A DNA stretch of 64,000 nucleotides, from NCBI GenBank assembly GCA_019120175.1, contig DWVP01000014.1:186001-250000 (forward strand), read 5' to 3'. This DNA comes from Candidatus Corynebacterium faecigallinarum. Lineage in GTDB: Bacteria; Actinomycetota; Actinomycetes; Mycobacteriales; Mycobacteriaceae. The notes under the pieces were generated by a model. The model saw nothing but the letters and a program-made list of their open reading frames with translations, was not told the origin of the DNA and ran no database searches. Shown piece after piece: positions 35,606 through 43,384 of the stretch (position 1 is the stretch's first letter; the number at the start of each line of letters is the position of its first letter). A program made the position numbers and the translations under genes.

Positions 35606-36457
35606 TATCCTGCCGCCGCTGCAGCAGACCTACATGACGGTGCGTGGGGGGGCAGGATCGGACCGCGGGTACCGCAGCACGTCTGGCCCTGCCGGCGTTC
35701 AAGGGCGACAAGGGCGACCCGGGCGACGGGTTCCTGTGGCAGGGTGACCGGACGAGTGCTGAACTCGAGGCGCTGCGTGGGGCGCTGGGGGACAGACCAG
35801 CGGAACTGGGCGTACCGCAACAGCGACAACAATGACCTTTGGGTGTGGATCGGCAACCGGTTCGTCATCTCGCCGGACGCGTTCGGCGCTGAGGGGCCCC
35901 AGGGGCCCGCGCCGATCCTCGTCGGAGGCACCGTCACGGTCGACGGTGAGACCCTGGACCAGCCGCTCGGTACCCGGGTGGTTAGCAGTGACGGCGTCTA
36001 CTCCCTGGGGGTGGACCTGCCGAAGCTGCCGAAGGGTGAGCCGGGCGACCAGGGTGAGCCAGGCTCCATCTTCAGCAGCCCGGACATCACCGGTGGGCCG
36101 GAGGACGGCCAGATCCTCGTCTTCGATGAAACGTGCGGGAAGATGCACTGGATGGACGGGTATCTCGGGCCGAAGATCTACAACGTGCCTTCCTCCGCAT
36201 TCGGTGACTGGTCGTCTGGTCTGACCGGTACCAGGCACATCATCACCGCGATCACGATTCCCGCGCAGCAGTACCGCTACCGCCTCGATTTCGATGGGTC
36301 GGTGGAAGTGTCCTCGATCCTGGGGCAGACGGTGGATGTGCAGGTGCTCGCCAATGACCCGGACAGTGGTCCGATGGTCGGTGTCGCCTACGGCAACATG
36401 GAGGCGGCCGGGAATGGTAGGTCGTCGCTGCGGGTGAAGCTGGAGCGGATGCCATGA
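35606..36457 (+). pseudogene. phage tail/minor structural protein with collagen-like repeats, 5'-truncated and frameshifted
   Basis: The gene has no start: it is cut by the IS element. Pieces in different frames join logically: 'SGPAGVQG' (frame 1), 'FKGDKGDPGDGFLWQGDRTSAELEALRGALGD' (frame 2, to about 35790), then 'NWAYRNSDNNDLWVWIGNRFVISPDAFGAEGPQGPAP' and on to the stop at 36455-36457 (frame 3). Collagen-like G-x-y runs, 'GEPGDQGEPGS' included, and the 'FLWQG' block are typical of actinophage tail fibre or minor tail proteins. At least two frameshifts prove decay. Confidence 0.8.
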
Positions 36458-36867
36458 CGGTCGACAACTCGCGGTTCTCGTACTACAACCCGGCGGAATA
36501 TCTGGATCGTGCTGCGTTGGCGGCGGCGTCTACTGAGGTGGGCGCCCAGGTTGCTACACAGTCCGATCTCGAGGATCTGCTGCCGAATTACGGTGTGCAG
36601 TACATGCCGACATCCGGAGGGCCCGAACCCCGTGTCCACCATCCGGGGTTCGGGCCCGTAAACCGGGAGCAGGTGACCAGCCAGGAGGGGTTACCTCAGT
36701 CACGACAGCGTTTGTTCGCACTTCGGGGGTGAACCTTGTCAATGCTGTTGTGGCGGGATGAACAACCCTGGTGCTGCCCCTGGCGGTGGTGGCGGTGACG
36801 GTTGGTGGGGCGGCTACGTCGCCGGTGCCTCCGGTGGTCGAGGTCATGTCTGGTACCGCTTCCGGTC
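36454..36867 (+). pseudogene. downstream phage tail-associated gene, frameshifted
   Basis: ATG overlaps the previous stop (ATGA), as in phage late operons. It begins MTVDNSRFSYYNPAEYLDRA; later parts lie in other frames: 'GVTSVTTAFVRTSGVNLVNAVVAG' ending at a stop near 36762, then 'MNNPGAAPGGGGGDGWWGG' and 'ASGGRGHVWYRFRSY' ending at 36865-36867. Glycine-rich C-termini of this type are seen in phage tail fibres. A hairpin at 36619-36657 interrupts the middle. Family assignment is tentative; the frame changes are seen directly. Confidence 0.55.
36619..36657. terminator. hairpin inside the phage remnant
   Basis: Perfect 14-bp arms (GGGCCCGAACCCCG and complement) with an 11-base loop. No T-tract. 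It may be a phage terminator brought in by rearrangement. Confidence 0.45.
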
Positions 36868-36884
36868 CTACTGAGGGCATGGAA

Positions 36885-36920
36885 AAACCCCGTGTCGCCC
36901 AGCGGGCGACGACGGGGTTT
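36885..36920 (-). terminator. terminator of the amphipathic peptide gene
   Basis: Arms AAACCCCGT-GTCGCCC and GGGCGAC-g-ACGGGGTTT (one bulge). On the minus strand the stem is followed by TTTTT, so it is an efficient terminator in that direction, 13 bp after the stop of the small gene at 36933. Confidence 0.8.
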
Positions 36921-36932
36921 CGTCAGCGAGTA

Positions 36933-37037
36933 TTACTCGCCGAGGAAGATGCCGGCAACAGCGTCGACGAAGCCGGTGATACCGGCGGAGAAGATCTCGA
37001 CGAGGGTGCTGGCGAAGTTGGCGAAGATGTCGATCAT
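36933..37037 (-). CDS. 34-residue amphipathic peptide (porin-like or toxin-like), prophage cargo
   Basis: Product begins MIDIFANFASTLVEIFSAGI and ends TGFVDAVAGIFLGE. It is a continuous amphipathic helix with no Lys, Arg or Cys and four acidic residues. A strong ribosome site AAAGGGA is eight bases upstream of the ATG and a T-tailed terminator follows, so it is a complete gene despite its size. It runs opposite to the surrounding degraded phage genes. Size and composition recall the tiny corynebacterial PorA/PorH-type channel peptides and PSM-like peptides, but no specific identity can be claimed. It could act on the envelope or as a membrane toxin. Confidence 0.6.
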   Translation of the reverse strand: MIDIFANFASTLVEIFSAGITGFVDAVAGIFLGE

Positions 37038-37203
37038 GTGATGATCCCTTTCGGTTAGGCAGGAGTCTCCCTGCACTGGATGTGGATGTCGGAGGCTTTG
37101 TGCTTCCGTCACGAACAACATCGCACGCCGTGACCGGAGTGTTACGGGTCCGTGACGCCACCGTGGTCATTACCCCCGGTGAACCATAGAAATACATTCC
37201 CAC

Positions 37204-37295
37204 CAGCACGTAAACACTACCCCCGCACCGACACCCTCGCCGCGATCGCCGCGAAACTCGGCGTCCCCGGCACCACCGACACCAAGGAGAAGTGA
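37204..37295 (+). pseudogene. C-terminal fragment of a phage lysin (tentative)
   Basis: About 30 codons without a start, ending KHYPRTDTLAAIAAKLG-VPGTTDTKEK and a TGA five bases before the holin-like ATG. The 'TDTLAAIAAKLGV' pattern resembles C-termini of actinophage endolysins, which normally precede a holin. The rest of the gene is gone; the region 37038-37200 contains no other readable gene. Confidence 0.4.
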
Positions 37296-37299
37296 CCAC

Positions 37300-37499
37300 A
37301 TGTCCGAGAAGAAGACCCCGTTCACGTCCTCGTGGTGGATCCGCCGCGTCTCCTACCTCGTCATCGGCGTGGCCGGGCTCATCGCCGCCGGCTTTGGCCT
37401 GATCGATGAGGGGCAGCTCGACGCGCTCACGGCCTCACCGCTGCGATCGCCGTAATGAAGGCCGAAGCTGCCCGTAGCGATGACGTGTACGGGCGGTGA
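37300..37499 (+). pseudogene. phage holin-like gene with internal deletion
   Basis: Starts MSEKKTPFTSSWWIRRVSYL with one transmembrane helix ('VIGVAGLIAAGFGLI') after a good AGGAGA ribosome site. After DEGQLDALT the frame is lost: the current frame ends at TAA 37453, while the expected C-terminus 'LTAAIAVMKAEAARSDDVYGR' continues in another frame to 37499. The junction has two CTCAC-type copies (GCTCACGG/CCTCACC), so a deletion between short repeats probably removed a middle piece. Confidence 0.6.
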
Positions 37500-37504
37500 C
37501 ACCC

Positions 37505-37723
37505 ATGCCGTCGCTGACCACCCTGCGCGGACCATGGCACCCGGGCATGCCACAAGACGTGTCCGCCCTGATCGTCATCGAGTGGGAGACATCGTGGGCG
37601 CGTGATGTGATCCTCATGGCTGCGGAGCATGGGTGACGTCCACCGTTGCCGAACTGGTTCTCCTTCACGGAGTGGCGCAACCGTGCCCGTCCTGAGGTGC
37701 AGCATCCCGACCGTGAGCGGTAG
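37505..37723 (+). pseudogene. small phage gene with internal stop codon
   Basis: Begins MPSLTTLRGPWHPGMPQDVS, then 'ALIVIEWETSWARDVILMAAEHG', a TGA at 37634-37636, and continues in the same frame with 'RPPLPNWFSFTEWRNRARPE' to TAG 37721-37723. Translation through the TGA gives a plausible single product, so the stop is probably a mutation. Not assigned to a family; its place after a holin suggests a phage lysis-cassette accessory gene. Confidence 0.5.
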
Positions 37724-37922
37724 TGTCGTGGTGGTGGGTGAGTGTGCTTGGCACCTGGTCAGGTTTGCTCCAGTCGGGCCGCTCCCCACCGGGCCCCAAC
37801 GGCGTCATGGGGATGGGGGTTTCGCCGTTTCAGTCCGGGAAGTCTCCGTTTCAGGTATCGGGATCCCCGGGTCGAGCGCGGGTGACCTCCCTCCCTCGGT
37901 ATCAACACCCTGCAGCTCCCCG

Positions 37923-37956
37923 GCCCCCACCGGCATACGTCGGTGGGGGCCTTTTT
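37923..37956 (+). terminator. strong intrinsic terminator at the end of the prophage remnant
   Basis: Arms GCCCCCACCG and CGGTGGGGGC, 8-base loop, followed by CTTTTTCG. The 540 bp between the last phage piece and the CDF gene contain this terminator, an operator-like box and no convincing gene. Confidence 0.82.
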
Positions 37957-38164
37957 CGTGTCTGAGGGAGGGGCGGAGGAGGGGGCGAGATCGCTGGGTG
38001 GGAAGCGTGACGGATTCGCCCTTTCGCCGGCAGAGGGGATCGATTCCGTCACGGGAACCTCCGCTTCACCCCATTGGGGTCCGAGCATACCTCCCCGGGA
38101 CCGCTCGTATCGTGCGCTGAAGCCAGGCCGTAGTCAGCTGGCGGACGTCCAGGGGGAGTCGCCG

Positions 38165-38184
38165 TAATGAAAACGATTATGGTA
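38165..38184 (+). promoter_or_regulatory. Fur-family (Zur-like) box upstream of the cation exporter
   Basis: TAATGAAAACGATTATGGTA. Its complement contains ATAAT-cg-TTTTCATTA, close to AT-rich 7-1-7 boxes bound by Zur/Fur proteins in actinobacteria. About 105 bp upstream of the chosen CDF start. Similarity judged by eye; palindrome is imperfect. Confidence 0.35.
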
Positions 38185-38269
38185 GCCGAAGGGTGGCGTT
38201 GACCTGCTGTGTTATTGCGCCTATCCTCGTTGGTGACGCTTAATGGAAACGAGAGGAGTGTCGGGGACG

Positions 38270-39241
38270 ATGACCCAGGGGCACAGTCACGATCACGGGC
38301 ATGGCCACAGCCACGAGCACAGCCACAGCCATGCCCAGGGGGTGCGCGGCAAAGCGCTCTGGTTCGTCATCGCGCTGACGCTCACCATCTTCCTGGCACA
38401 GGTCATCGGCGGCATCCTCTCCGGGTCGCTGGCCCTGCTTGCCGACGCCGGTCATATGCTCTCCGACGCCGGTGGGCTGATCGTGGCCGCTCTCGCCATG
38501 CTGATCGGTTCGCGTCCGGCGACCACGCGGTCGACCTACGGTTTCCGCCGAGCGGAGGTCATGGCTGCACTGGTCAACGCTGGAGCAGTGGCAGTGATCG
38601 GCGTGTGGATTGCAGTGGCCGCCTTCCGACGGCTCGGGGAGGGGCCCGAGGACATCCATACCGGTCTGATGCTCACGGTTGCTGTGGTGGGTCTCATCGC
38701 GAACGTCATCTCGGCGGTGATCCTGCGCCGCTCGGCGGGGGAATCGCTGAATATGCGCGGTGCCTACCTGCACGTCCTGGTGGACCTGCTCGGCTCGGTC
38801 GCGGTCATCGTCGCCGCCGTGATCATCCAGTTCACCGACTGGCTCTGGGTGGACGCCGTCGCCTCCCTCATCATCGCGGCGATGATCCTGCCGCGGGCGT
38901 GGGGGCTGATGCGCGAGGCGGGCAGCGTCCTGATGGAGCAGGTGCCTGGCGGCGTGGACGCCCTGGGGGTGCAGGACGCCATCCTGGACACCCGTGGTGT
39001 TGAAGCGGTCCACGACCTGCACCTCTGGTCGGTCGACGGCGAGTCGACGATGGCCACCGTGCATGTGGTGACCTCCGACCGGGAGGCACGCGTCCTCGAT
39101 GAAGTCCAGCAGGTCTTCGCCGACGCGGGGATCACCCACAGCACCGTGCAGCTCGAGGCGCCAGAACATCACGGCCACGAACACCTGGACTGTGACTCCC
39201 CGTTGGGCGGCGAGGTCCGCGAGGCCGGCGAGGAGCACTGA
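38270..39241 (+). CDS. cation diffusion facilitator, probable zinc exporter
   Basis: 323 residues. A His-rich N-terminus (about nine HxH-type repeats) is followed by six helices. The CDF metal site motifs are present as HMLSD in TM2 and HVLVD in TM5, with Asp/His arrangement expected for Zn2+ (ZnT/ZitB/CzcD class), and a C-terminal cytosolic domain 'GVEAVHDLHLWSVDGESTMATVHVV' plus another His-rich tail. It should export zinc by proton antiport. ATG 38270 has GAGAGGAG upstream; ATG 38243 and GTG 38258 are in the same frame. Zur-like box upstream suggests zinc-dependent control. Confidence 0.88.
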   Translation: MTQGHSHDHGHGHSHEHSHSHAQGVRGKALWFVIALTLTIFLAQVIGGILSGSLALLADAGHMLSDAGGLIVAALAMLIGSRPATTRSTYGFRRAEVMAALVNAGAVAVIGVWIAVAAFRRLGEGPEDIHTGLMLTVAVVGLIANVISAVILRRSAGESLNMRGAYLHVLVDLLGSVAVIVAAVIIQFTDWLWVDAVASLIIAAMILPRAWGLMREAGSVLMEQVPGGVDALGVQDAILDTRGVEAVHDLHLWSVDGESTMATVHVVTSDREARVLDEVQQVFADAGITHSTVQLEAPEHHGHEHLDCDSPLGGEVREAGEEH

Positions 39242-39325
39242 GCCGAACGCTGCCGGGGGAGGGCGTGGGGGATGGTTCGGTGGACCTGTGTGCAGACGCG
39301 CGGCCATGGACGTACTAAGCTGTCC

Positions 39326-39448
39326 ATGTCGTACGTCACCCTGGGTGGGCACGAGCCGCCACGGGGAAGAAAGGCGTGGGCCCCGACGCCTTCGACGCGG
39401 TCGTGCCGGAGGTGCCGGGAAATGCACACCTGTCAGGAGAACCTGTGA
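39326..39448 (+). CDS. 40-codon upstream ORF overlapping the serA start (candidate leader peptide)
   Basis: ATG stands seven bases after TACTAA (39313-39318), the spacing of leaderless genes in this window, and the TGA overlaps the serA GTG by four bases (GTGA). The product begins MSYVTLGGHEPPRGRKAWAP; its second half is rich in Ser, Thr, Arg and three Cys (TPSTRSCRRCREMHTC). It may be a translated leader that tunes serA, or a chance frame in GC-rich DNA. The -10 lacks the final T. Confidence 0.3.
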   Translation: MSYVTLGGHEPPRGRKAWAPTPSTRSCRRCREMHTCQENL

Positions 39449-41040
39449 GTCAGAATTCCCGTCCCGTCGTCCTCATCGCCGACAAGCTCGCCCAGTCCAC
39501 CGTGGACGCCCTCGGCGACTCCGTTGAGGTTCGCTGGGTTGACGGTCCGAACCGTCCTGAACTGCTGGAAGCCGTCAAGGATGCGGACGCTCTGCTCGTC
39601 CGCTCCGCCACCACCGTCGACGCCGAGGTGCTCGAGGCCGCACCGAAGCTGCAGATCGTCGGACGCGCCGGCGTCGGCCTGGACAACGTCGACATCGAGA
39701 CGGCCACCGCCAGGGGTGTCATGGTCGCCAACGCCCCGACCTCCAACATCCACTCCGCCTGCGAACTCGCGATCTCCCTGCTGCTGGCCACCGCCCGCCA
39801 GATCCCGGCCGCGGACAAGACCCTGCGTGACCACGAGTGGAAGCGCTCCGCCTTCAAGGGCGTCGAGATCTTCGGCAAGACCGTCGGCATCGTGGGCTTC
39901 GGCCACATCGGTCAGCTTTTCGCGCAGCGTCTCGCCGCCTTCGAGACCGACATCATCGCCTACGACCCCTACGCCAACCCGGCCCGCGCCGCCCAGCTGG
40001 GTGTGGAGCTCGTCGAGCTGGACGAGCTGGTCGCCCGCGCCGACTTCGTCACCATCCACCTGCCCAAGACCAAGGAGACCGCCGGCATGTTCAATGCCGA
40101 GCTGCTCGCGAAGTCGAAGAAGGGGCAGATCATCATCAACGCCGCCCGTGGTGGCCTGGTTGACGAGCAGGCGCTCGCCGACGCCATCAAGTCCGGCCAT
40201 ATCCGCGGCGCCGGCTTCGACGTCTACGCGTCAGAGCCCTGCACCGATTCCCCGCTCTTCGAGCTGGACGAGGTCGTCGTGACCCCGCACCTGGGTGCCT
40301 CCACCGTCGAGGCCCAGGACCGTGCCGGCACCGATGTCGCCGCCTCCGTGCTCAAGGCACTGGCCGGCGATTTCGTCCCGGACGCCGTCAACGTCACCGG
40401 TGGCAAGGTCTCCGAGGAGGTCGCACTGTGGCTCGGCCTGGCCGCCAAGCTCGGCACCGTCGCCTCCGGCCTGTTGGACGCCCCGGTCACCGCCGTCAAC
40501 GTCGAGGCCCGTGGTGAGCTCTCGGGCGAGTCCGTGGACGCTCTCGGCCTGTCCGCCCTGCGCGGCGTCTTCGCCGGCGTCGTCGACGAGCAGGTCACCT
40601 TCGTCAACACCCCGCAGATCGCTCAGGAGCGCGGCGTGGAGCTGACCGTCTCCACCGCCGACGAGTCCGTCACCCACCGTTCCGTGCTCGAGGTCACCGT
40701 TGTCACCGGCGACGGCGCCTCGGTCTCCGTCATCGGTGCGCTGACCGGCCTGGAGCGCGTCGACAAGATCGTCCGCATCAACGACCGCGGCCTGGATCTG
40801 CGTGCCGAGGGCCTCAACCTGTTCCTCACCTACACTGACCAGCCCGGTGCCCTGGGCACTGTCGGTACTTTCCTGGGCCGGGCGGGCGTCAACATCGACG
40901 CCGCAGCCCTGTCCCAGAACGAGGACAACGACTCCGCCACCCTGGTGCTGCGTGTCGACAAGGAGATCGAGCAGGATCTGGTCGACCAGATCGCCGACTC
41001 CCTGTCCGCGTCCCGTGCCGTGCTGCTCGACCTGAGCTAG
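39445..41040 (+). CDS. serA: D-3-phosphoglycerate dehydrogenase
   Basis: 531 residues. SerA oxidises 3-phosphoglycerate to phosphohydroxypyruvate, the first step of serine synthesis. NAD+ fold 'GKTVGIVGFGHIGQLFAQRLAAF', active-site 'NAARGGLVDEQALADAI' and His in VVVTPHLGAST; the C-terminal 200 residues contain the intervening (ASB) domain and an ACT domain ('NLFLTYTDQPGALGTVGTFLGRAGVNIDAA') that senses L-serine, as in C. glutamicum and M. tuberculosis. GTG 39445 is preferred: CAGGAGA is five bases upstream and the length equals that of relatives. Confidence 0.96.
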   Translation: MSQNSRPVVLIADKLAQSTVDALGDSVEVRWVDGPNRPELLEAVKDADALLVRSATTVDAEVLEAAPKLQIVGRAGVGLDNVDIETATARGVMVANAPTSNIHSACELAISLLLATARQIPAADKTLRDHEWKRSAFKGVEIFGKTVGIVGFGHIGQLFAQRLAAFETDIIAYDPYANPARAAQLGVELVELDELVARADFVTIHLPKTKETAGMFNAELLAKSKKGQIIINAARGGLVDEQALADAIKSGHIRGAGFDVYASEPCTDSPLFELDEVVVTPHLGASTVEAQDRAGTDVAASVLKALAGDFVPDAVNVTGGKVSEEVALWLGLAAKLGTVASGLLDAPVTAVNVEARGELSGESVDALGLSALRGVFAGVVDEQVTFVNTPQIAQERGVELTVSTADESVTHRSVLEVTVVTGDGASVSVIGALTGLERVDKIVRINDRGLDLRAEGLNLFLTYTDQPGALGTVGTFLGRAGVNIDAAALSQNEDNDSATLVLRVDKEIEQDLVDQIADSLSASRAVLLDLS

Positions 41041-41071
41041 GAACGCTTAAGCGAGGCACGCGCAGTTCGCC

Positions 41072-41127
41072 GACTCCGGCGGGCGGGCATTCCCCTGACG
41101 GGGAGCCCGCCCACCGGAGTCTTTTTT
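41072..41127 (+). terminator. terminator of serA
   Basis: 17-bp arms (41072-41088 and 41105-41121) with one mismatch, 16-base loop and TTTTTT. Confidence 0.9.
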
Positions 41128-41130
41128 GGT

Positions 41131-41152
41131 TAAGTTACTTATGCGGTAATGT
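41131..41152 (+). promoter_or_regulatory. MarR promoter with palindromic operator
   Basis: Palindrome TAAGT-T-ACTTA (41131-41141) lies just upstream of the -10 TAATGT (41147-41152), which is seven bases before the GTG start. The position fits autorepression by the MarR protein. Confidence 0.5.
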
Positions 41153-41159
41153 TCTTGGT

Positions 41160-41687
41160 GTGAGCGACGACATTCGAGACACCGAGTCCACAGGCATCGC
41201 CGACACCGCCAACACTGCAGGTGCTGATGGGGCCGCCGCGAACGCCGACCTCGCCCTGGCCCGCGGGATCCGCGACACTGTGCGCGTCGGCATGCACATG
41301 GTCCGCGCCCTGGAGGACACGGGGGAGCTGTCCCTGACGCAGATCGGCATTCTGAACACCCTCGCCGGCGAAGCGCAGTCCATCGGCCTGCTGGCCGGAC
41401 TCGCCGGCATGACCCAACCCGGGATGACACAGCAGATCGACAAATTGGAGGCCGCCGGCGTCGTCCGCCGCTTCAAGGACGGTCGGGACGCCCGGGTTAC
41501 CCTGGTCGAACTCACCGATCGTGGCCGTGAGATCCGCGCCAGCGACAACCACAAGCGTGACACCGCCATTGCCGACCACTTCGACCTGCTCAGTGACGAG
41601 GACCGTGAGGCTATCGTCCGCGGAATCGAACCATTGGCCCGGTTCGCCACGCAGTACGTCCAACGCGTCCGGGACGACCACCGCTGA
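41160..41687 (+). CDS. MarR-family transcriptional regulator
   Basis: 175 residues. A disordered Ala/Thr/Asp-rich N-terminus (about 35 residues) is followed by the winged helix: 'LSLTQIGILNTLAGEAQSIGLLAGLAGMTQPGMTQQIDKLEAAGVVRRFKDGRDARVTLVELTDRGREI', where 'RDxRVxLVxLTxxG' is the wing. Ligand unknown. It stands between serA and leuB but has its own leaderless promoter (GTG start) and an operator-like palindrome, and serA ends in a strong terminator, so it is expressed separately. Confidence 0.85.
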   Translation: MSDDIRDTESTGIADTANTAGADGAAANADLALARGIRDTVRVGMHMVRALEDTGELSLTQIGILNTLAGEAQSIGLLAGLAGMTQPGMTQQIDKLEAAGVVRRFKDGRDARVTLVELTDRGREIRASDNHKRDTAIADHFDLLSDEDREAIVRGIEPLARFATQYVQRVRDDHR

Positions 41688-41743
41688 GTCTCTGCAGAAT
41701 CCCGTGCTGGATACAGCGGGGGTACCGCAGCATGCGGCGCAAC

Positions 41744-41760
41744 CACCGGATATTCTGGTG
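41744..41760 (+). promoter_or_regulatory. dyad over the leuB promoter
   Basis: Imperfect dyad CACCGGATATTCTGGTG containing the possible -10 TATTCT (41751-41756), about 45 bp upstream of the leuB ATG. It does not match the TTCCA half-sites seen upstream of leuC, so a different regulator, or none, may be involved. Confidence 0.3.
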
Positions 41761-41804
41761 TCCTGCACAGATTACCCAGTAGTTGAGATGAAGGAGCCCA
41801 CGGA

Positions 41805-42857
41805 ATGAAACTCGCCGTTATCGCCGGAGACGGAATCGGAACCGAAGTCACCGCTGAGGCGCTCAAGGTGCTTGATGCCGTGACCGGCGAGGAGACCATC
41901 GACACCACCGACTACGACCTCGGTGCCCGTCGCTACCTGCGCAACGGCGAGCTGCTCACCGCCGAGGACCTGGCGTCCCTCAACGAGCACGACGCCATCC
42001 TGCTCGGCGCCATCGGCGACCCCCGCTCCGTCCCCGCCGGCGTCCTCGAACGCGGCCTGCTGCTGCCGCTGCGCTTCAAGCTGGACCACGCCGTGAACCT
42101 GCGACCGGCGACGCTGTACCCAGGGGCCACCTCGCCACTGGCCAACCCCGGCGAGATCGACTTCGTCGTCGTGCGTGAGGGCACCGAGGGCCTTTACTGC
42201 GGCAACGGTGGCACTCTGCGCGAGGGCACCGACAATGAGGTCGCCAGCGAGGTCAGCCAGAACACCTGGTACGGCGTGGAGCGGGTCGTCCGCGACGCTT
42301 TCGAGCGTGCCCGGTCGCGCCGAAAGAAGCTGACCCTGGTCCACAAGACCAACGTCCTGGTCAATGCCGGTGGCCTGTGGTCCCGGGCAATCGACACCAT
42401 CGGCGCGGACTTCCCCGAGGTCGACGTCGACTACTGCCACATCGACGCCGCGACCATCTACATGGTGACCGACCCGGGCCGCTTCGACGTCATCGTCACC
42501 GACAACCTCTTCGGCGACATCATCACCGACCTCGCCGGTGCGGTCACCGGTGGTATCGGCTTGGCGGCCTCCGGCAACATCGATCCCTCGCGACAGAGTC
42601 CCTCGATGTTCGAGCCGGTCCACGGCTCCGCCCCCGACATCGCCGGCCAGGGCATCGCCGACCCGTGTGCGGCGATCCTGTCGGCCGCGCTGCTGCTGCG
42701 TCATCTCGCCGGTGACGAGGGTGAGGACGCCGACCTGCGTATCGCCCAGGCAGAGAAGATCGAGGCCGCGGTGCTCGCCGAGGCCGGGTCCCGCGATGGC
42801 TCGCAGATCCGCACCGCCGAGGTCGGCGACCGGGTCGCCGACGCGGTCGCCGGCTAG
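41805..42857 (+). CDS. leuB: 3-isopropylmalate dehydrogenase
   Basis: 350 residues. LeuB oxidatively decarboxylates 3-isopropylmalate with NAD+ in leucine synthesis. Family blocks: '[22 protein letters not shown]', '[22 protein letters not shown]', '[14 protein letters not shown]' and the signature '[26 protein letters not shown]', ending with '[34 protein letters not shown]'. AAGGAG lies ten bases before the ATG. leuC and leuD are 17 kb further on, the usual corynebacterial split. Confidence 0.96.
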   Translation: MKLAVIAGDGIGTEVTAEALKVLDAVTGEETIDTTDYDLGARRYLRNGELLTAEDLASLNEHDAILLGAIGDPRSVPAGVLERGLLLPLRFKLDHAVNLRPATLYPGATSPLANPGEIDFVVVREGTEGLYCGNGGTLREGTDNEVASEVSQNTWYGVERVVRDAFERARSRRKKLTLVHKTNVLVNAGGLWSRAIDTIGADFPEVDVDYCHIDAATIYMVTDPGRFDVIVTDNLFGDIITDLAGAVTGGIGLAASGNIDPSRQSPSMFEPVHGSAPDIAGQGIADPCAAILSAALLLRHLAGDEGEDADLRIAQAEKIEAAVLAEAGSRDGSQIRTAEVGDRVADAVAG

Positions 42858-42889
42858 TTTGCCGCCCTCGCAAATTCGGTGATGGTTTC

Positions 42890-43207
42890 CTAGGCGACGA
42901 TTGGCCTGATGGCCTCGATCTCGTCGCGGTTCTGTTCCTTGGCGATCTCGATGTCGTAGTCCATCTGTAGGTTCACCCAGAAGTTCTCGCTCATGTCGAA
43001 GGCCCTGGACAGTCGAATACCGGTGTCAGGGGTGATCTTCCGGGTTCCGTGGACGATCTCGTTGATGCGCCGGGGTGGAACATTGATGGCTTTGGCCAGC
43101 TTGTACTGGGAGATCCCCATGGGCTTCAGGAACTCCTCCAGGAGAATCTCGCCAGGGACGAACGGCGCATGTGCCTTTGGGGTGGGTGTGTTCGGTTCGG
43201 ACGTCAT
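42890..43207 (-). CDS. higA: HigA-family antitoxin, apparently solitary
   Basis: 105 residues. Helix-turn-helix XRE protein of the HigA/VapI type: '[73 protein letters not shown]'. HigA neutralises a HigB mRNA interferase and represses its operon. A strong GAGGAGGA ribosome site is seven bases before the ATG. Upstream, where higB should be, only its last 29 codons remain, so the antitoxin is orphaned and may now serve as a plain regulator. Confidence 0.87.
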   Translation of the reverse strand: MTSEPNTPTPKAHAPFVPGEILLEEFLKPMGISQYKLAKAINVPPRRINEIVHGTRKITPDTGIRLSRAFDMSENFWVNLQMDYDIEIAKEQNRDEIEAIRPIVA

Positions 43208-43218
43208 GACAGTCCTCC

Positions 43219-43308
43219 TCAGCGGTAGTCGGTGATCTCGACGTCTGACGGACCGCCCGGCGTCCATCGGAGGCAAATGCGAAACTGGCTGTTGACCCGT
43301 TCGCGCAT
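43219..43308 (-). pseudogene. higB: C-terminal stump of HigB toxin
   Basis: The 29 codons read [19 protein letters not shown] then [10 protein letters not shown] and stop 11 bp before higA. This is the last third of HigB (normally '...IRVNxQxRICFRW...GPxDVEIVDYH'). Upstream of RERVNSQF the sequence turns into the repeat element starting at 43312, so the N-terminal two thirds of the toxin were deleted. The internal ATG is probably not a real start. Confidence 0.8.
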
Positions 43309-43311
43309 TGT

Positions 43312-43375
43312 GAGACCTGCAGGTCAGGGATCTGCGGGGTCGTCGAGGAAAACGCCGGAGGTGTGACGGATTGCC
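43312..43375 (+). repeat. half copy of the 100-bp dyad element (copy B)
   Basis: Contains GAGACCTGCAGGTCAG, a 31-bp spacer, and the terminal repeat GAGGTGTGACGGATTGCC at 43358-43375, the same layout and spacing as in copy A (3852-3951 on the opposite strand). The other half is missing and the break adjoins the truncated higB. Confidence 0.6.
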
Positions 43376-43384
43376 AAGGGCGGA

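Noticed and set aside
37723..37965. 80-codon plus-strand ORF with repeated 'SPFQ' motif
   Set aside because: It reads through the strong terminator at 37923-37956. It might contain a scrap of a phage gene but cannot be a functional CDS.
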